The notes: a model not told the origin generated them from the letters alone. Positions 43,403 to 55,142 are shown, counted from the first letter of the stretch. The stretch is 64,000 nt of DNA from Halichondria panicea (GCF_963675165.1 NC_087387.1:2469501-2533500); one strand, 5' to 3'. Program-made: numbers and translations.

Positions 43403-45276
43403 ATGAGTTCAATGTCCGTGGAAGCGATGAAGGTGGATGAAGTTTCCCAGATGCTGAAAGACAAGGGTGTTCCTGACAAGTTTTGTGAAGTGTTTGAAGG
43501 TAATATATTTTTTGCTACAGCTAGCATAATTGCAAGAATTGTTTGCATGTGTTCGCCTGTATTTTGTAAGCCATCATTATTTTACTCTTTTCGACAGAAA
43601 ACTTTGTTGATGGAGAAGCGTTTAAATGCATAAAAGAATCTGACATCAAGGAGATGGTGCCTCCAATTGGAATTGTGAAAAAGATTCTAAGGATTCAAAA
43701 CGATTGTTTCACCTTACCTGCTCTACCCTCACCTTCTTCTCTCAATCCTCTCAATCCTGAACGTGGTGATGATGATATCTCGATCGGCTCAAGTTCCTCT
43801 ATCTGGTCAAGTTCTGAGTCGCCCCCGTCGGAAGCTAGCACCATGCCTAGAGCACGCGACAGAGAAATATTGACTATACCAACTTCTTGGCGTCCTGAAA
43901 TCCAGGATTGCATAACGGATGAAATGCTAGATATTTCTGCGAGAAACGAGATAGTACGCACCCTTGTCAACATTCTCTTCACCTGTTACTCTTCCCCAAC
44001 TCGGGCGCAGTGTTCTTCCTTAGCTCGAAGACTTATTTTACAATACGGCTTCATGAAGGATGACCAGGGGAGTGGATATGTAAGTTAATACTTGGTTTTC
44101 AATTTCAGGTGGTATATAATTATTTTTCTTTAGCAAACCTGGGAGGACAAAATGGTTGAGCGTGTAAGAAATGTGATCAAATGTGCTCGAAAAAAGAGAG
44201 ACAGAGAAGATTCTTCTTGTCCTAAACAGAAGAAACAAAAAATGCCTTTAAAACGAGGCCAGCTTCTCCGGAGGTACCCAATTGGAGTGACTAGACCAAT
44301 AGAAGACATTGGAAGCTTTGGTGAACATATGAAAGCGTTGTCAATAGAAATGGAAAAGGCTAATCCCAGAGACACTATCATTCTTCCCTTGATGAAGTCT
44401 ACCTACTCAAAAAGAAGAACATTTATCGAGGCTGAAGCAGTGTCTGTGCAAGAGGTACTGAAAGAATGCCATGCAGCACTAAAACGGCCAGCTGCTGTAA
44501 GTGTTAAAATTAACAAGTAAAATTAGTAAGTTTTTTTCTTACCTAATTATAGCTGGAACAGGAAATGGGGCTAGTGACGGGGTGTCATGATGTCAAGCAA
44601 ACCTTCATTAATAACTGGAAGTTATTTGTTCCAGCAATCATGAGGTATGCTAGGAAGAATAAGGGGAAAAAAGGACTCTCAACTATATTTGAAACCCTTG
44701 ATGACACTGGTAAAGGATTACAGTAACGAGAGTATAGGTACTTAACGCATTCTTTTTACAGTTGAAAGGCATGCAGATCTTGGCCCATTGAGCTTTTTAG
44801 GAGTTTTAGTGGCTAAAATGCTAGATGATGCCCTTATCTATCTTTATCAAGAATTTTCAATGGTAAGATTTTTTTCTCATTTTGTATGCACTTTAACCTT
44901 GCATGCGTGTATGTGTGGTGTGTATTCCCTACTGACCTATTGTTTTGTTTTTCCCATGTAGGATACATCTCTTACAGATGCCATTCAAAGAGAGCCCGTT
45001 AGAAACTCCCCAAGAATTATTGCTCTTTGTGGCGCAGAAATAACACAATACTTTGTCGTTGTTGAGAGAATTGTTTTGTGTGAAGCTCCATCGATCCCAA
45101 GTGCTCTGTTCTATACGTTTTCAGCCTACTATGTGTTTAACTTGGAGTACCCGAAAAAAGCTGCTGGAATATTTTATTTCCTACAAGACTATATTCTTGC
45201 ATATCCTGATTCACTTAAACGGCCTGCTACATACCTGTCTGTGGTCTCAGATATCAAAAGCCAAGTTAAACGATAA
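43403..45276 (+). CDS. SAM-domain protein of the CACTA-like transposon, copy 2
   Basis: Exons: 43403-43499, 43598-44079, 44134-44496, 44553-44709, 44762-44862, 44962-45276, giving 504 residues, the same as the protein at 35601-37474. The SAM domain spans exons 1-2; the basic patch is in exon 3; the conserved helical domain is in exons 4-6. All exon junctions are GT-AG and in frame, so I see no sign of decay. Confidence 0.75.
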
Positions 45277-45401
45277 CAATCAACCATTTCACTATGTAAG
45301 TACGTTATAACTATTCACTATAGACCAGCTAGCTATAATAATTATTAGCTATGTGTATAAGTACGTTATCAGTTTATTGTTTTTGTGCAAATATAGTTAG
45401 T

Positions 45402-46064
45402 ATACCCATTCATGTGTACTGTTATAATTATGGCCGGGTGATGACTGCTATGACTAGCTACTACTCAAAATAACGGTTGTGCTATAGAGCCTATGGCACA
45501 TAATATTATTATGGGAGGTTGCTAGTTACTTCAACTTATTATATAGCTGGGTATTGTTACCTATTTGAAGTTGCTACAACCATTACCAATATGCTCAAAG
45601 GAACCTGTGTGGCTGGTTGCTACAGCCTATAGCTGGGTATTTTTACCTATGGGAGGTTTCTTTATACAACCAATACCAAATATACCCTATGTGTCTGATT
45701 ATTACAACCTATGTATAACTGAGTATTTTTACCCATGGGAGTTGATACAAACCATTACCAATATGCTTAAAATACGTTATGTGGCTGGTTGCTACAACCT
45801 ATATTATAGCTGGGTATTTTTACCTATGAGAGGTTGATACAACCCATTACGAATATGCTCAAAATAACCTATGTGGCTGGTTGCTACAACCAATATATAT
45901 CTGGGTATTTATACCTTTTGTGAATGTGTTGGAATAACCCATCAAGCTGTAGGTACATCCGACCTATGTTTTTAAATGTTGTTGTAACCCAGCGAGTGGG
46001 TCATCTGAATTGCACATGTTTTAACCCATTTTTCTGGGTTATTATGAACCATTTGTTTTTTCAG
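45402..46064. repeat. Right subterminal repeats of transposon copy 2
   Basis: Same array as at 37600-38262 (AGCTGGGTATTTTTACC/GGCTGGTTGCTAC units). Confidence 0.75.
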
Positions 46065-46395
46065 TGAACCTGCGCAAATATTGCCGTAAGAGTCGCCACT
46101 CTTTTGGGTCTGCAAGAAAGGTAATTAATGTGTGCATCCTCCTCATCTAGTCAGCATTGTAGCTATACTACAACATGGCTGGTTACTGTTAGCTGTCACC
46201 ATTTCTCTTATAGGGTAACCGTACTGCCGTTGACGTCATGCCTGAGACATTGAAGTTGAAGGAAATACATGCATGCAGTTACCATTAGTCCATCACCTGG
46301 CACATTGTGTATTGCTAAACCGTGTTCACACACAAACTTGGAAGCAATATTGCATCACGATAGACCAAAACTATTTCATCAAACCCACATCCGTA

Positions 46396-46584
46396 TACCG
46401 TATAGCGGATGATTTTCGCGTGGGTTTTTTTTTTTTTTCGTGGGCAAGCTGACCTCCACGAAATTTTAACGTAGGCGTGGCTTACCGAAACGTATGAATG
46501 CAGTGCAGGCAATGACATTTTTACTCACGAAAACCACCGTTTTGTTTAATTTTTTGTCCCACGAAAATTACCCGCTATACGGTA
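46396..46584. mobile_element. MITE, CCGTATAGCG family, second copy
   Basis: TACCGTATAGCGGATGATTT at the left and AAAATTACCCGCTATACGGT-A at the right are imperfect inverted ends. The inside has CACGAAAATT/AATTTTCGTG motifs and a T14 tract. A partial extra end (GCGGGTATTATTTTTTCGGG) follows to about 46650. Confidence 0.75.
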
Positions 46585-46961
46585 GCGGGTATTATTTTTT
46601 CGGGGGACAAAATATTCGTGGGTAATATTTTCCTGGTTGGAGCTTGCCACTGCAGGTAAAGGTATAGGCAAGGTCGTGGGTAAAATATTCGTGATCAGAC
46701 CTTCAACCACGCAGGCACATGCTCTCTATATATATACTCAAAGATGAAAAATTAAGAAACAGAATATATGAAATGACCCAAGAAAACTGATTCTGTAAGT
46801 AAGGTAATAGCTGTCTTGAACAATAAAGAACACGCACGAATAACACACCTTACACACAAAACTGAACTGTTTTAAATACAAAACAAAACAGTTCTAGAAC
46901 AAACCAGAACAATACACAGAATAGTCCAGAATTGCTTAGTGTAAGAATACTCTAGAACAAC

Positions 46962-48484
46962 TACTGCCCTTTGCAGCTCACTTGGAAGTTTGGAGCAAAT
47001 AGTAAATTGCAAAAAACCACTTGAGATAAGTGTAACAGTCACCAGTAAACCACAATACTATAGAACAAGGGACAAAGTTAAAATGTTGGATTCAGATCTT
47101 TATGTGGATATATAGATCTCTAGCTATACCTAGTACAGTATTCAGCATAAACTACTGGTTGGGTAACCATGAAAAAACTAATCCTTATCAAGAGGAGTTA
47201 AGTGGCGTACTATGTCATTGTGGCAGAGAATTGGAGACTGGTTCAGCAGCAGGCTGTTTCTCAGTCAACAATAGCTAGACGAACAGGCAGTTTATTTCGT
47301 AATCAAGCTACTCCTACAGCCCAAACTGAGTACTTGTAGATAGAGATTTGGCCAAGTTGTGGTTTAGCTGTAAACTGTTACATTGACAAGTGGTTTTTTG
47401 CATTTTACAGTAATATTGTTTGCCAAACTTCACGTGAGCTTATGTGAGCTACAACAAATAGCGTGAAAAACTATAACAACTAGAGCACTAAAGTGCAAAC
47501 CCTTGGCTGGTGACATGATTAAAAAGAAAGCAGAAATATAATGCAGTGCATATAGTGAATATAGTGATGTTGTTATCATGTATGACTTGCACAGCAACTC
47601 AGGAGCAATAAAACTAAACCAGACTGGAGGCATGCTGAAACATTTGAGAACAGGTAGTGGTACTAGATATATGCACTGTGGATTAGGATCACAGTAAAGA
47701 AGCCTGGAGTCTCAGAGAAGTATGGCTCCAGGTTCTGCATGGAGTAGGATCCCAGTCAGCAGCAGGAGCTATAATTCAAGCTTCTACTTTAGTGACCCTG
47801 TTCCATTGTTCCTGGTATATATAGCTTTCTACTTTAGTGACCCTGTTCCATCGTTCTTGGTACAGGATCACTTCAGTTATAAGTAACGCATGTGCAAGTT
47901 CTGTTCAAGCTACATTTTGCTCGCTTTTATTAGACAAAGGAGCTTTGACACCGAAAGCTGCCACTATCAAAAGTACTAACTTGTTGTGTGGAGGCTACTC
48001 ATGCTGTAAACGCAGTGCTAGAACATCCAGGTAAGCAGACCTAGTCACAAGCTTCTTAGCTTTTGCTCGACAAAGAAGCTTTAACATCAAAATCTGCCAC
48101 TATTTAAATCAAGATATTGTTCTGTGAAGGCTACCTATGCTGCAAACACAGCGCTATGGCATCCAGGTGAGTAGATATACTCACCACAAACAGACAAAAT
48201 GTACCTGTGACAAACAAACAAACAAACAGACCAACAGACTACTATACCCGCTGGCCGCGGCACGGCCTCGGGTAACAAACAAACCAACAGACTACTATAC
48301 CTGTGGCCGCCCACGCGCGCCTCGGGTAACAAAACATAAAGATCTGGTCTATTCCAAAATTTAAACTTTGTCCCTTGTTCTATAGTATTGTGGTTTACTT
48401 ATGTAAACTGTTACACTTATCTCAAGTGGTTTTTTGCAATTTATCATTTGCCCTAAACTTCCAAGTGAGCTGCAAAGGGCAGTA
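46962..48484. mobile_element. ~1.5-kb non-autonomous DNA transposon with ~125-bp inverted ends
   Basis: CTGCCCTTTGCAGCTCACTT at 46964 and its complement ending at 48482 open near-perfect inverted arms (TTTGGAGCAAATAG, GCAAAAAACCACTTGAG, CCACAATACTATAGAAC). TA flanks both. The inside holds a third, partial arm at about 47340-47455 and two related ~110-bp segments (CTGCCACTAT...GCTGTAAACGCAG...CATCCAGGT). A GGCCGCGGCACGGCCTCGG segment also lies inside. No transposase is visible. Confidence 0.8.
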
Positions 48485-48499
48485 AGATATTTCTAGTCC

Positions 48500-48835
48500 A
48501 TAAACACAGCACATAGTTCAACTTGACCACAGATTGAGTGTTTGTGGTTAGTGGCTACTAGGAGTACCACACTGTACAACATGTGCAACAAGATGAATTC
48601 CACTGTTTGTGACATATAATTATAATTTATAGTGTGCAAGACCACTATTCATGTGCCCTAAGTTTAACTGTCCGTTCCAATCATTATTTTATGCTCTGAA
48701 CAGCGAGAAATTGTACGAGGTGTAAAAGGTGTCAGAGAACACTCATAAAAATTTGCTGCACATGCACTGATGCCAAAAACCAACAACTTTCTGACACCCA
48801 TGACTCGCAATCCACCACCAAAGATTTTCTTGATG
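48500..48835. other. Spacer, nothing recognised
   Basis: The only frame over 70 codons is on the minus strand, under the start of the next ORF. It has no recognisable family. Confidence 0.35.
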
Positions 48836-48840
48836 CAGCT

Positions 48841-49340
48841 TGGGCTCAAATACACTTTTAATGGCCTGCCAAGTGTTGACGTTCCATATCTCACCAACTG
48901 GATTCACGTGGTGCAGGCCACTGCGGCAGTGTAGTTCTAAGGGTCACATGCGAACTTACCAGTGCAACCCACTCGAAATGAGAGCACCTGTCAGATTTAA
49001 ATCTCTAATCTGGAAGAATCGATTTCTTGTTCTTGGAGTTACACCGAGGTGTTATGCAGGGCTGACTGAAGGCTGTATCCCCTATGGCTTTAAACGAAGT
49101 TTGGTTGGGTACTTGCCAGCAAGATCACAAAAATTACTGGTGATTACGAAGTTCTGGGTAAAAAGAAAGCACCAAAACTATCCCCATGCACAAGAACGCA
49201 CTGTTGTTTACTATACTTCAAAGAAAAACACTCTCGTAGAGAAAGTGGTATATTATTTTGTTGTTCCACTTCCCAAGGATCCATATACCAAACTGATCGC
49301 AGAATTCAGAGCACAAGCCATCTACAGGTTCTATCCCTAA
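48841..49340 (+). CDS. Unrecognised ORF, possibly an internal or terminal exon
   Basis: An open frame of about 165 codons ends in TAA at 49338-49340. The first in-frame ATG is at 48861. A good acceptor (TTTTCTTGATGCAG) lies directly before 48840, so it may begin as an exon. The product is basic and rich in aromatic residues (SLIWKNRFLVLGVTPRC, then FWVKRKHQNYPHAQERTVVYY, and VVYYFVVPLPKDPY near the end). There is no signal peptide, no membrane segment and no motif I recognise. It sits just beyond the 1.5-kb transposon. It could be a host exon or part of an unknown element. Confidence 0.35.
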
Positions 49341-49377
49341 ACTCCAACTGAGAACAATTCTCATAGTTTGTCAATGC

Positions 49378-49692
49378 ATGGAATTAGAGATACTGAAGTT
49401 GCTGATTTACATGCAGACGCTTGACGAAGACGTGCTCTATTTGCCAATACATGCCGTTCAACAAGGAGCACATGCATTACAACTATATAAAGATCAGGGC
49501 GTGCTGTATTGGACATGGCAGCCAAGTCTAAGCTACTACGGGCATTTTGCTGAATTGTTGGTCGGACCAACCATAACTATACACCCTGTATTCTATCAAT
49601 TCCGACTACAAAATGACGAAAATCATGTATCATGTTTGGTGTCCCGCGTTCAGCAATCCTACCAAATGCCAATAATCATGCAGTTAACGTGA
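49378..49692 (+). CDS. Unrecognised small ORF following the 48.8-kb ORF
   Basis: A 104-codon frame from ATG 49378 to TGA, 37 bp after the previous stop and in another frame. It has hydrophobic/aromatic content (VLYWTWQPSLSYYGHFAELL). The spacing suggests a single disrupted gene or two exons of one transcript, but no convincing donor/acceptor pair joins them. No family recognised. It could be a chance frame. Confidence 0.25.
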   Translation: MELEILKLLIYMQTLDEDVLYLPIHAVQQGAHALQLYKDQGVLYWTWQPSLSYYGHFAELLVGPTITIHPVFYQFRLQNDENHVSCLVSRVQQSYQMPIIMQLT

Positions 49693-49904
49693 GTTCCCAC
49701 ACGCAAACGTAGTGAATACTATTTATTCTACGTCGATGGTTGCGAACACTACACGGTCTCTTTGCAAATTAAGGGAGACATAATTCTAATAACACAACTC
49801 GGTCAAATAGGAGTTGGTAGATTATAATAATTATGCTGGAATAATTTTGAACGTAATAGGCACATTTTTTTGGTGAGAAGGCATACATTAATAGTATGGC
49901 TATA

Positions 49905-50145
49905 GAGTGCAATATGAGATTAATAGCACGAGTAACAAGCAATGGCAAGGACACTAATTGCATGAGGCGCAGCCGAGTGCTATTAACCTTGCCAGTGCTT
50001 GTTATAAGTGCTATTAATCCCTTATACAATATGCGATTATTCTGGCAAGGTTAATAGCACTCGGCTACGCCTCGTGCAATTAACCATTGCTTGTTACTCG
50101 TGCTATTAATCCCATATTGCACTCTTAGCCATACTATTAATAGGC
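49905..50145. mobile_element. MITE, 'ATTAATAGCACGAGTAACAAGCA' family
   Basis: The inverted arms are TGGCTATAGAGTGCAATATG...ATTAATAGCACGAGTAACAA at the left and its complement at about 50085-50145. The core has AGCACTCGGCTACGCCTCGTGCAATTA in both orientations. The right half matches 4486-4613. Confidence 0.8.
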
Positions 50146-50149
50146 TGCT

Positions 50150-51285
50150 TTTGGAAGTACAATTAAGTCACTACGAATCATAATATAAACATTATTTTGT
50201 TGGCCTGATGGTTGTAATGGAAGTACTAGCTGGTGACGTGGTTAATTATCTCCTTGGCATTCTGTATTAGTGCGATGACATACATGTTGTGCGGGAATAA
50301 CAGCCGATTTGTGGCGATTAATAGGCTGTAAACTTGAGCATAAAAGAATAGCATATTAGCAATAATTACTGGAGCATAATGTACCAATCCCTGGTCACCT
50401 CCCGGGCTCAGAGAGAGTCAGATCAGCTGCTACAACGACTATCCACCAACATTGAATAAACTTTTGGCATTAGTGGAGTGCAAAGAAGTTCGACTCACTT
50501 GAAACACACTCACCAAACGAGCCAAATTGCCAAACTAAGTTTATTCCCATTGCACAAACACGTAACTTCTATCTACATAACCCAGCTCCCTTTGCCTCAC
50601 ATAATTATGATGTTTCTGGTCACCATCAAATATATCTGGTAACGTCCAAGACAAAAGTAGCACCAATCAAGTATTTACCGAACACGATTGTAATACTGAA
50701 GACGGATAGCTAAGTTAAATATGATCAGAATACCATGCATGTGGGTCATAAATTCCATCACTATCACCTTTATTTTCCTCATTCTGCTCTCTGTAATCTG
50801 TGTTATATCCGGCCGTAATAAACGTACATTGAATTATTTTGGGGGCAGCCAGTATACAGAATAACGAGTGGCCGCATTTCACGGCGAGTTTTGTGCAGTA
50901 AACATTGCAGTAAACAACTAGCTAGCAATCCGTGCTCAAATCAAATGGCCGGTATATCGAGGTGGTCATACTTCAGAGAGTCAGAATAGCGAAAGTCTAC
51001 TGTATATACATGGCAATTCATGCATAGTGCATGATTGGGCCACATATATACTATACCGGGCCAATAAACTGCTTGTGGCACTCATAGCCATGTACAAAAA
51101 AGGTTGAAAATGTACTTTTTGAGATGCTAAGCAAGCTAACCCTTTTTTCTTTAACTGACTCCAAACATTCCATTCAACTTAAAACTCTCTGTCAAGCCGT
51201 CACTGTTGCACGGCAAACGTGACAGCTTGCAAGTACCCCCCTTGTCTCATAGTGCCCGAACCACTTTGAACACTAAAAGCTAAGC
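50150..51285. other. Intergenic stretch, nothing recognised
   Basis: No frame over 60 codons and no repeat family that I could match elsewhere in the window. Confidence 0.35.
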
Positions 51286-51383
51286 TTTAGCTAGTCTCGC
51301 ACCAGCCCCGATAAAAAAATTGACCTAGCGCTCAAATAGAAAAAACGTTCGGGGCTGGCTGCCCGAGACTAAGCGTTAGCTGC
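51285..51383. mobile_element. ~100-bp hairpin MITE
   Basis: AGCTTTAGCTAGTCTCGCAC..CAGCCCCGA and TCGGGGCTGGCTGCCCGAGA...CTAAGCGTTAGCT are imperfect inverted arms around a ~35-bp AT-rich core. Confidence 0.75.
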
Positions 51384-51810
51384 AAAGTCTACAGGGGGTA
51401 AGAAACATTTAGATGTCTCATAATACTCCATAATACTCCCTTATAGATCTATATAGGTACATGCGGACACTGTCAGAGGACACAACGGATACAACAGGCA
51501 GACTCTCAGTTCTGCACTGAGGCACTGAGCACAGACAACACACACATGTGCATAGCCTCCTTCACTTCAGTGCGGCCTGGAATCGAGGCTAGCATGCACA
51601 TAGCGTGGTTGAGGAGGGCGTGACCAGACTAATATCTCCTCTCTGTCCTAGATCCTCTCCAGCCTGGGTCCCTTTTTGTACTGTCTACAGACGTATACAT
51701 GTTCGAGAACCAGACTGTTTGAGACACTTGTCTGAACGTAAGCTGACTAGACTTAAATTGGGTAGTTCTTGCTTCGCCTTGTGATCGTATTTAATTACCG
51801 TGTATGCATG

Positions 51811-51892
51811 TAAGACCTCGATTGAAGTCAGAAAATTGCTGAAGCTTCAGGGTGTCGCATATTTGGAGGGTCGCCTTAAATCGAGGTATTAC
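51811..51892. mobile_element. ~80-bp hairpin MITE, TAAGACCTCGATT ends
   Basis: GTAAGACCTCGATT at 51811 and AATCGAGGTATTAC at the right are imperfect inverted ends. The inner GAAGCTTC is palindromic. Confidence 0.6.
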
Positions 51893-52214
51893 TAGAATGT
51901 TTAGCTGGTGAACAGTGCTGAATAAGCCAAATCAGTTTTTTTATTTTTGCGAAGCATTGGGAAGTAATCAGCACTCACAAAATATTTGTTAATGTTTGAT
52001 GCTCATAACTAGCAAAATAAGCTAAACAGTAAAATCGCTGACAAATCTATATACATGTGAAAGTATGCCACCTTAAGGTAACTAAAATTAAAATTAATCT
52101 AGAGTGACTATAATTTATAGTATTTCTGCATACGGGTCAAACTGCAGACTGACTCAGCTAACTAACTAGCTATGCTGTTGTATGTCTATGTGCTAATTAA
52201 GCTATTTAGCAAAG

Positions 52215-52320
52215 CAACATACGGTACTACAAAATCAGAGCTACGCCCATACATTTGGGCAAAAAGTATACTGATTTACATTTGCAATGGGAAGCTCTGA
52301 TTTTGCAATCAATTGGTAGT
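52215..52320. repeat. ~100-bp imperfect hairpin
   Basis: CAAAATCAGAGCT near 52230 pairs with AGCTCTGATTTTG near 52295. AT-rich between. No gene. Confidence 0.55.
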
Positions 52321-52720
52321 CTCGCAAGCCACGCCCCTTGGTTTCACCATTGCAAAAGAGTATAGCAGCAGAGAACCCCTCTTTGCATAGAGGTGGATGA
52401 GAGGCTCCTCTTGCTTTTGATAGGTCCTCTCGACCACAAACAGCTGCATGGAAACTCAGCCGACCCCATTGCGACAGTATCTAAACAGATCAATGTCAGT
52501 AGAGTTGACTAATGTTTTAATAGTACTGACATAATTATGGGTAATGCTGCAGCCATTCATATCTACCCATACACTTTCGTTTTTATACAAGCAAACACTA
52601 CGTGGTCATGTTCATACCTACAAACTGGGAAACTGACAGTGCAGCACAAAACGAGTTTGACGGACCTTTCTTTTCGTGAAGTTGATCTGTTGTCTGCAAC
52701 AGTTGTAGGAAACAGAATAA

Positions 52721-53217
52721 ATAGAAGAGGAAGAGGGATTGGAACAGAAGTACCCTCGAAGTACCATCGTTGCATGTATATCTCCGCGGTTTTAAACAAG
52801 GCTTACTTTTAATTATATGAAAATTCATGAGAATTGTTTTGCTTCTGTAAAAAGTTCACGAGCAGTCTTGCTGCTAAACATAACTTTCATCTCATATAAT
52901 TATTTGAGACACAGCACACTATACTTAGTTACACAGCCTTATAGCTATAAGGTATACTATGGGAACACAAGCATGCATGAATAAGCACTCTGTGTACCTC
53001 TATATATATATAGCTACTTCACGACAATTGAGATATCGTTTCCAAGTGACTCATGTGGTTCAGATAGTGGTAGCTCCTCTGAGATGTATGCATAATTGGA
53101 GTTGTGAACAGATACACAGATGGTCCATACGTTATACAGAGCCAATATACGTATATAGACTTCATTGTAAAACATCACGTGAATCGCTCCCGTTTCCAAT
53201 CCCTCTTCCTCTTCTAT
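52721..53217. mobile_element. MITE, GATTGGAAAC family (TAGAAGAGGAAGAGGGATTGG ends)
   Basis: TAGAAGAGGAAGAGGGATTG at the left and CAATCCCTCTTCCTCTTCTA at the right are perfect 20-bp inverted ends, with TA flanks. The frames crossing the left end are therefore unlikely to be real. Related to the elements at 8190 and 59448 by the shared GGGATTGGAAAC. Confidence 0.8.
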
Positions 53218-53291
53218 CAATTAATTGTAAGACATGCTAAGCTATAATTATGCAGATGCAGTTGGTTGTAAAGGTGGTTCCTTCTGACATA

Positions 53292-54241
53292 GCCTGGCAT
53301 TGGCAGAATCTGAACACTGCTGATTGTCTTGAACGACTACCTTCGTCATCGTATGGAGCCTTGAAGAAAAGTTATCATGGTAATAAAGCTGTATCTTGCA
53401 GTGACTGTAAATGTTGTCTTTATATCTGTTATTGTATACTACAAATGTATAGGTCGAAAGGGACAATCATCAAGCTCATTCGTCGAGACACCCACAAAAG
53501 AAGTATCTAGTAAGTGCATTCTAGCACACAATAACAACTAGAGCACTAAAGTGCTAACCTTCGGCTGGTGACATAATTATAATAAAGAAACCAGAGGAGT
53601 GATATATAATACATGTATATTGACTGAGTCGGACAGCACAGCAAAGAGAAAACAACAATCATAATAATTGTCTCGAATAAAGGCCGCAGGGAGCTAGCAA
53701 GCAGTCAACGTAGTGCAAGTTCAAGCTTATTCGACAATGAAGCTTTCACATCAAAAGCTGCCACTATTAAAACTAATAACAACAACATGTAATTGTAATT
53801 GTTGTGTGAAGGCTATATATATCCATGGCGCGATGATATCCAGGTGCATGAGCATATAATTATATATAGACTCAGAATACACCAACAGACAATCAAACCA
53901 ACGGACTACTATAGAATCTACCCGCTGGCCACGGCATGGCCTCGACGCATTGTATAATATATAAGAGAATTAGTCGAGCAATATTTACAAAGATAGATGT
54001 ACTGCATATCTCTGTTGCTGTAACTTTATTCTGATACAATTATTATTGTAAATGTATCGTACTTCCTATAGTAATTATGCAGTTGAACCAGAGCTTTCAT
54101 TCACCTCAATAGCAAATCTCCCAAAAACAATAATGGAGAAACATGTTTCCTTCCGTACCAAGAAACCTGTTAGTGTTAGTGGAGTGATTGGTTCTGCAGC
54201 AGGTCAGGGGGCTCTATCAAAGCGATCTGTTACTACCCCAG
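53292..54241 (+). CDS. Candidate Ser-rich exons upstream of the ZU5 gene
   Basis: Three splice-bounded frames, all ending phase 1. About 53292-53380: acceptor GACATAG and donor ATG-GTAATA; product AWHWQNLNTADCLERLPSSS and on. 53453-53509: 57 nt, GRKGQSSSSFVETPTKEVS-like. 54083-54241: 159 nt, with EPELSFTSIANLPKTIMEKH and SVSGVIGSAAGQGALSKRS. The shared phase and the matching phase-1 acceptor of the ZU5 exon at 57233 suggest one gene with a low-complexity N-terminal region. No domain is recognised and no start codon is fixed. The joining is inference; repeats and two MITEs lie in the long intron it would require. Confidence 0.35.
53525..53990. repeat. Dispersed repeat related to the inside of the 47-48-kb element
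   Basis: AACTAGAGCACTAAAGTGC..ACC..GGCTGGTGACAT matches 47478-47535. AGCTGCCACTAT...GTGTGAAGGCTA...ATCCAGGTG matches 47955-48170. CCCGCTGGCCACGGCATGGC matches 48248-48270. Confidence 0.65.
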
Positions 54242-54552
54242 GTAAGCAAGGCTTTGTATACTGTCTATAGTTGCATTCTGAGGTGTAATATTCTAACTAG
54301 TCTCCAGAGTCTATCATCTTGCCCCTTGAACATCCAAATACATGTATCATAGTGTTATTAATTTGTGCAGTGTCCTGTACTACATGTATCCCTGAATGTC
54401 TGGTGGTTATGTTCTTACTATCGCTCCTCATCATCCTTGTCATCAGAATGTGCACAACTTGTACGTGAGTTTGTACGAAAAGATACTGATCTCTAGAACA
54501 GCAGCGCTATTCTCTATCTTGATTCAGCAAAACCGAAGCTCTGCACACGCTT

Positions 54553-54931
54553 TTTATACTATCAACTGTGCTGTAAAAATGGAGCTTAGCTGCTCTAGTC
54601 TTTAGCTCAAATTCCAGAGCATAAAACCTTAGTTTAAGTGCTTACTTTTTATGCAGTGTAGTTAGTTCAAAGCTCTGCAGGTGCTATATCATCAGTGAGC
54701 TCAGCTAAAGGTGAGATTTTCTATAAAACATACTTTTTCGTAAAGGCTAATAACTTACCCTACGTAGATACCATGCACTGTTAGGCTCTAACGGTATAGT
54801 GTCTGTATAATTATAGCTTTGAACTAACTACTGCACTAAAAAGCACTTAAACGAAGATTTTATGCTCCGGAATTTGAGCTAAAGTTTGGAGCAACTAAAC
54901 TCCATTTTTACTGCACAGTTGATAGTAAAGC
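54553..54931. mobile_element. MITE with ~125-bp inverted ends
   Basis: TACTATCAACTGTGCTGTAAAAATGGAG...TTTAGCTCAAATTCC...GTTAGTTCAAAGCTCTG at the left is mirrored from about 54815 to 54931. A short frame bounded by AG and GTGAGA inside the left arm (54669-54711) is splice-like but lies in the MITE. Confidence 0.75.
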
Positions 54932-55142
54932 ATGTTCGTTTTCGCTGAATCAACAATAATTGCTGGTCCCAGTCCCTAGAAGGTCACTCACATAATAGTT
55001 GTGTTCGTTATGTTAGTGTGCTAGCTAGTGGTGTTTTCTGCTTAGTGTTTGCTAGTTGGTTGGTGTTTTTCTGCTAGTTTGTTTTCTCTTCTTGAGTATT
55101 GACGTGTTGGCGACCTTTGACCTATGGATGTGATTTTGACTA

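Larger units (their letters stand above)
39982..46066 (-). mobile_element. Two-gene CACTA/CMC-like DNA transposon, copy 2
   Basis: It has the same length (6,085 bp), orientation and internal coordinates as the copy at 32180, shifted by 7,802 bp. Both gene models have the same predicted protein sequences, and I found no difference in the parts compared by eye. It is flanked by AA on both sides (CACTCAA before, AACCTGCG after), so it has its own 2-bp target duplication and is a separate insertion, not part of a duplicated block. Identity implies very recent movement, or an assembly artefact. Confidence 0.85.

Noticed and set aside
48200-48330. tRNA-like or rRNA-like GC-rich segment (GGCCGCGGCACGGCCTCGG)
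   Set aside because: No cloverleaf could be formed. It recurs inside dispersed repeats at 53.9 kb.
52537-52812. 91-codon plus-strand frame
   Set aside because: Runs across the inverted end of the MITE at 52721-53217. No family and no splice context.
54669-54711. Possible extra exon of the ZU5 gene
   Set aside because: Splice-like and phase 1, but it sits inside a MITE arm and encodes 14 Ser/Ala-rich residues.
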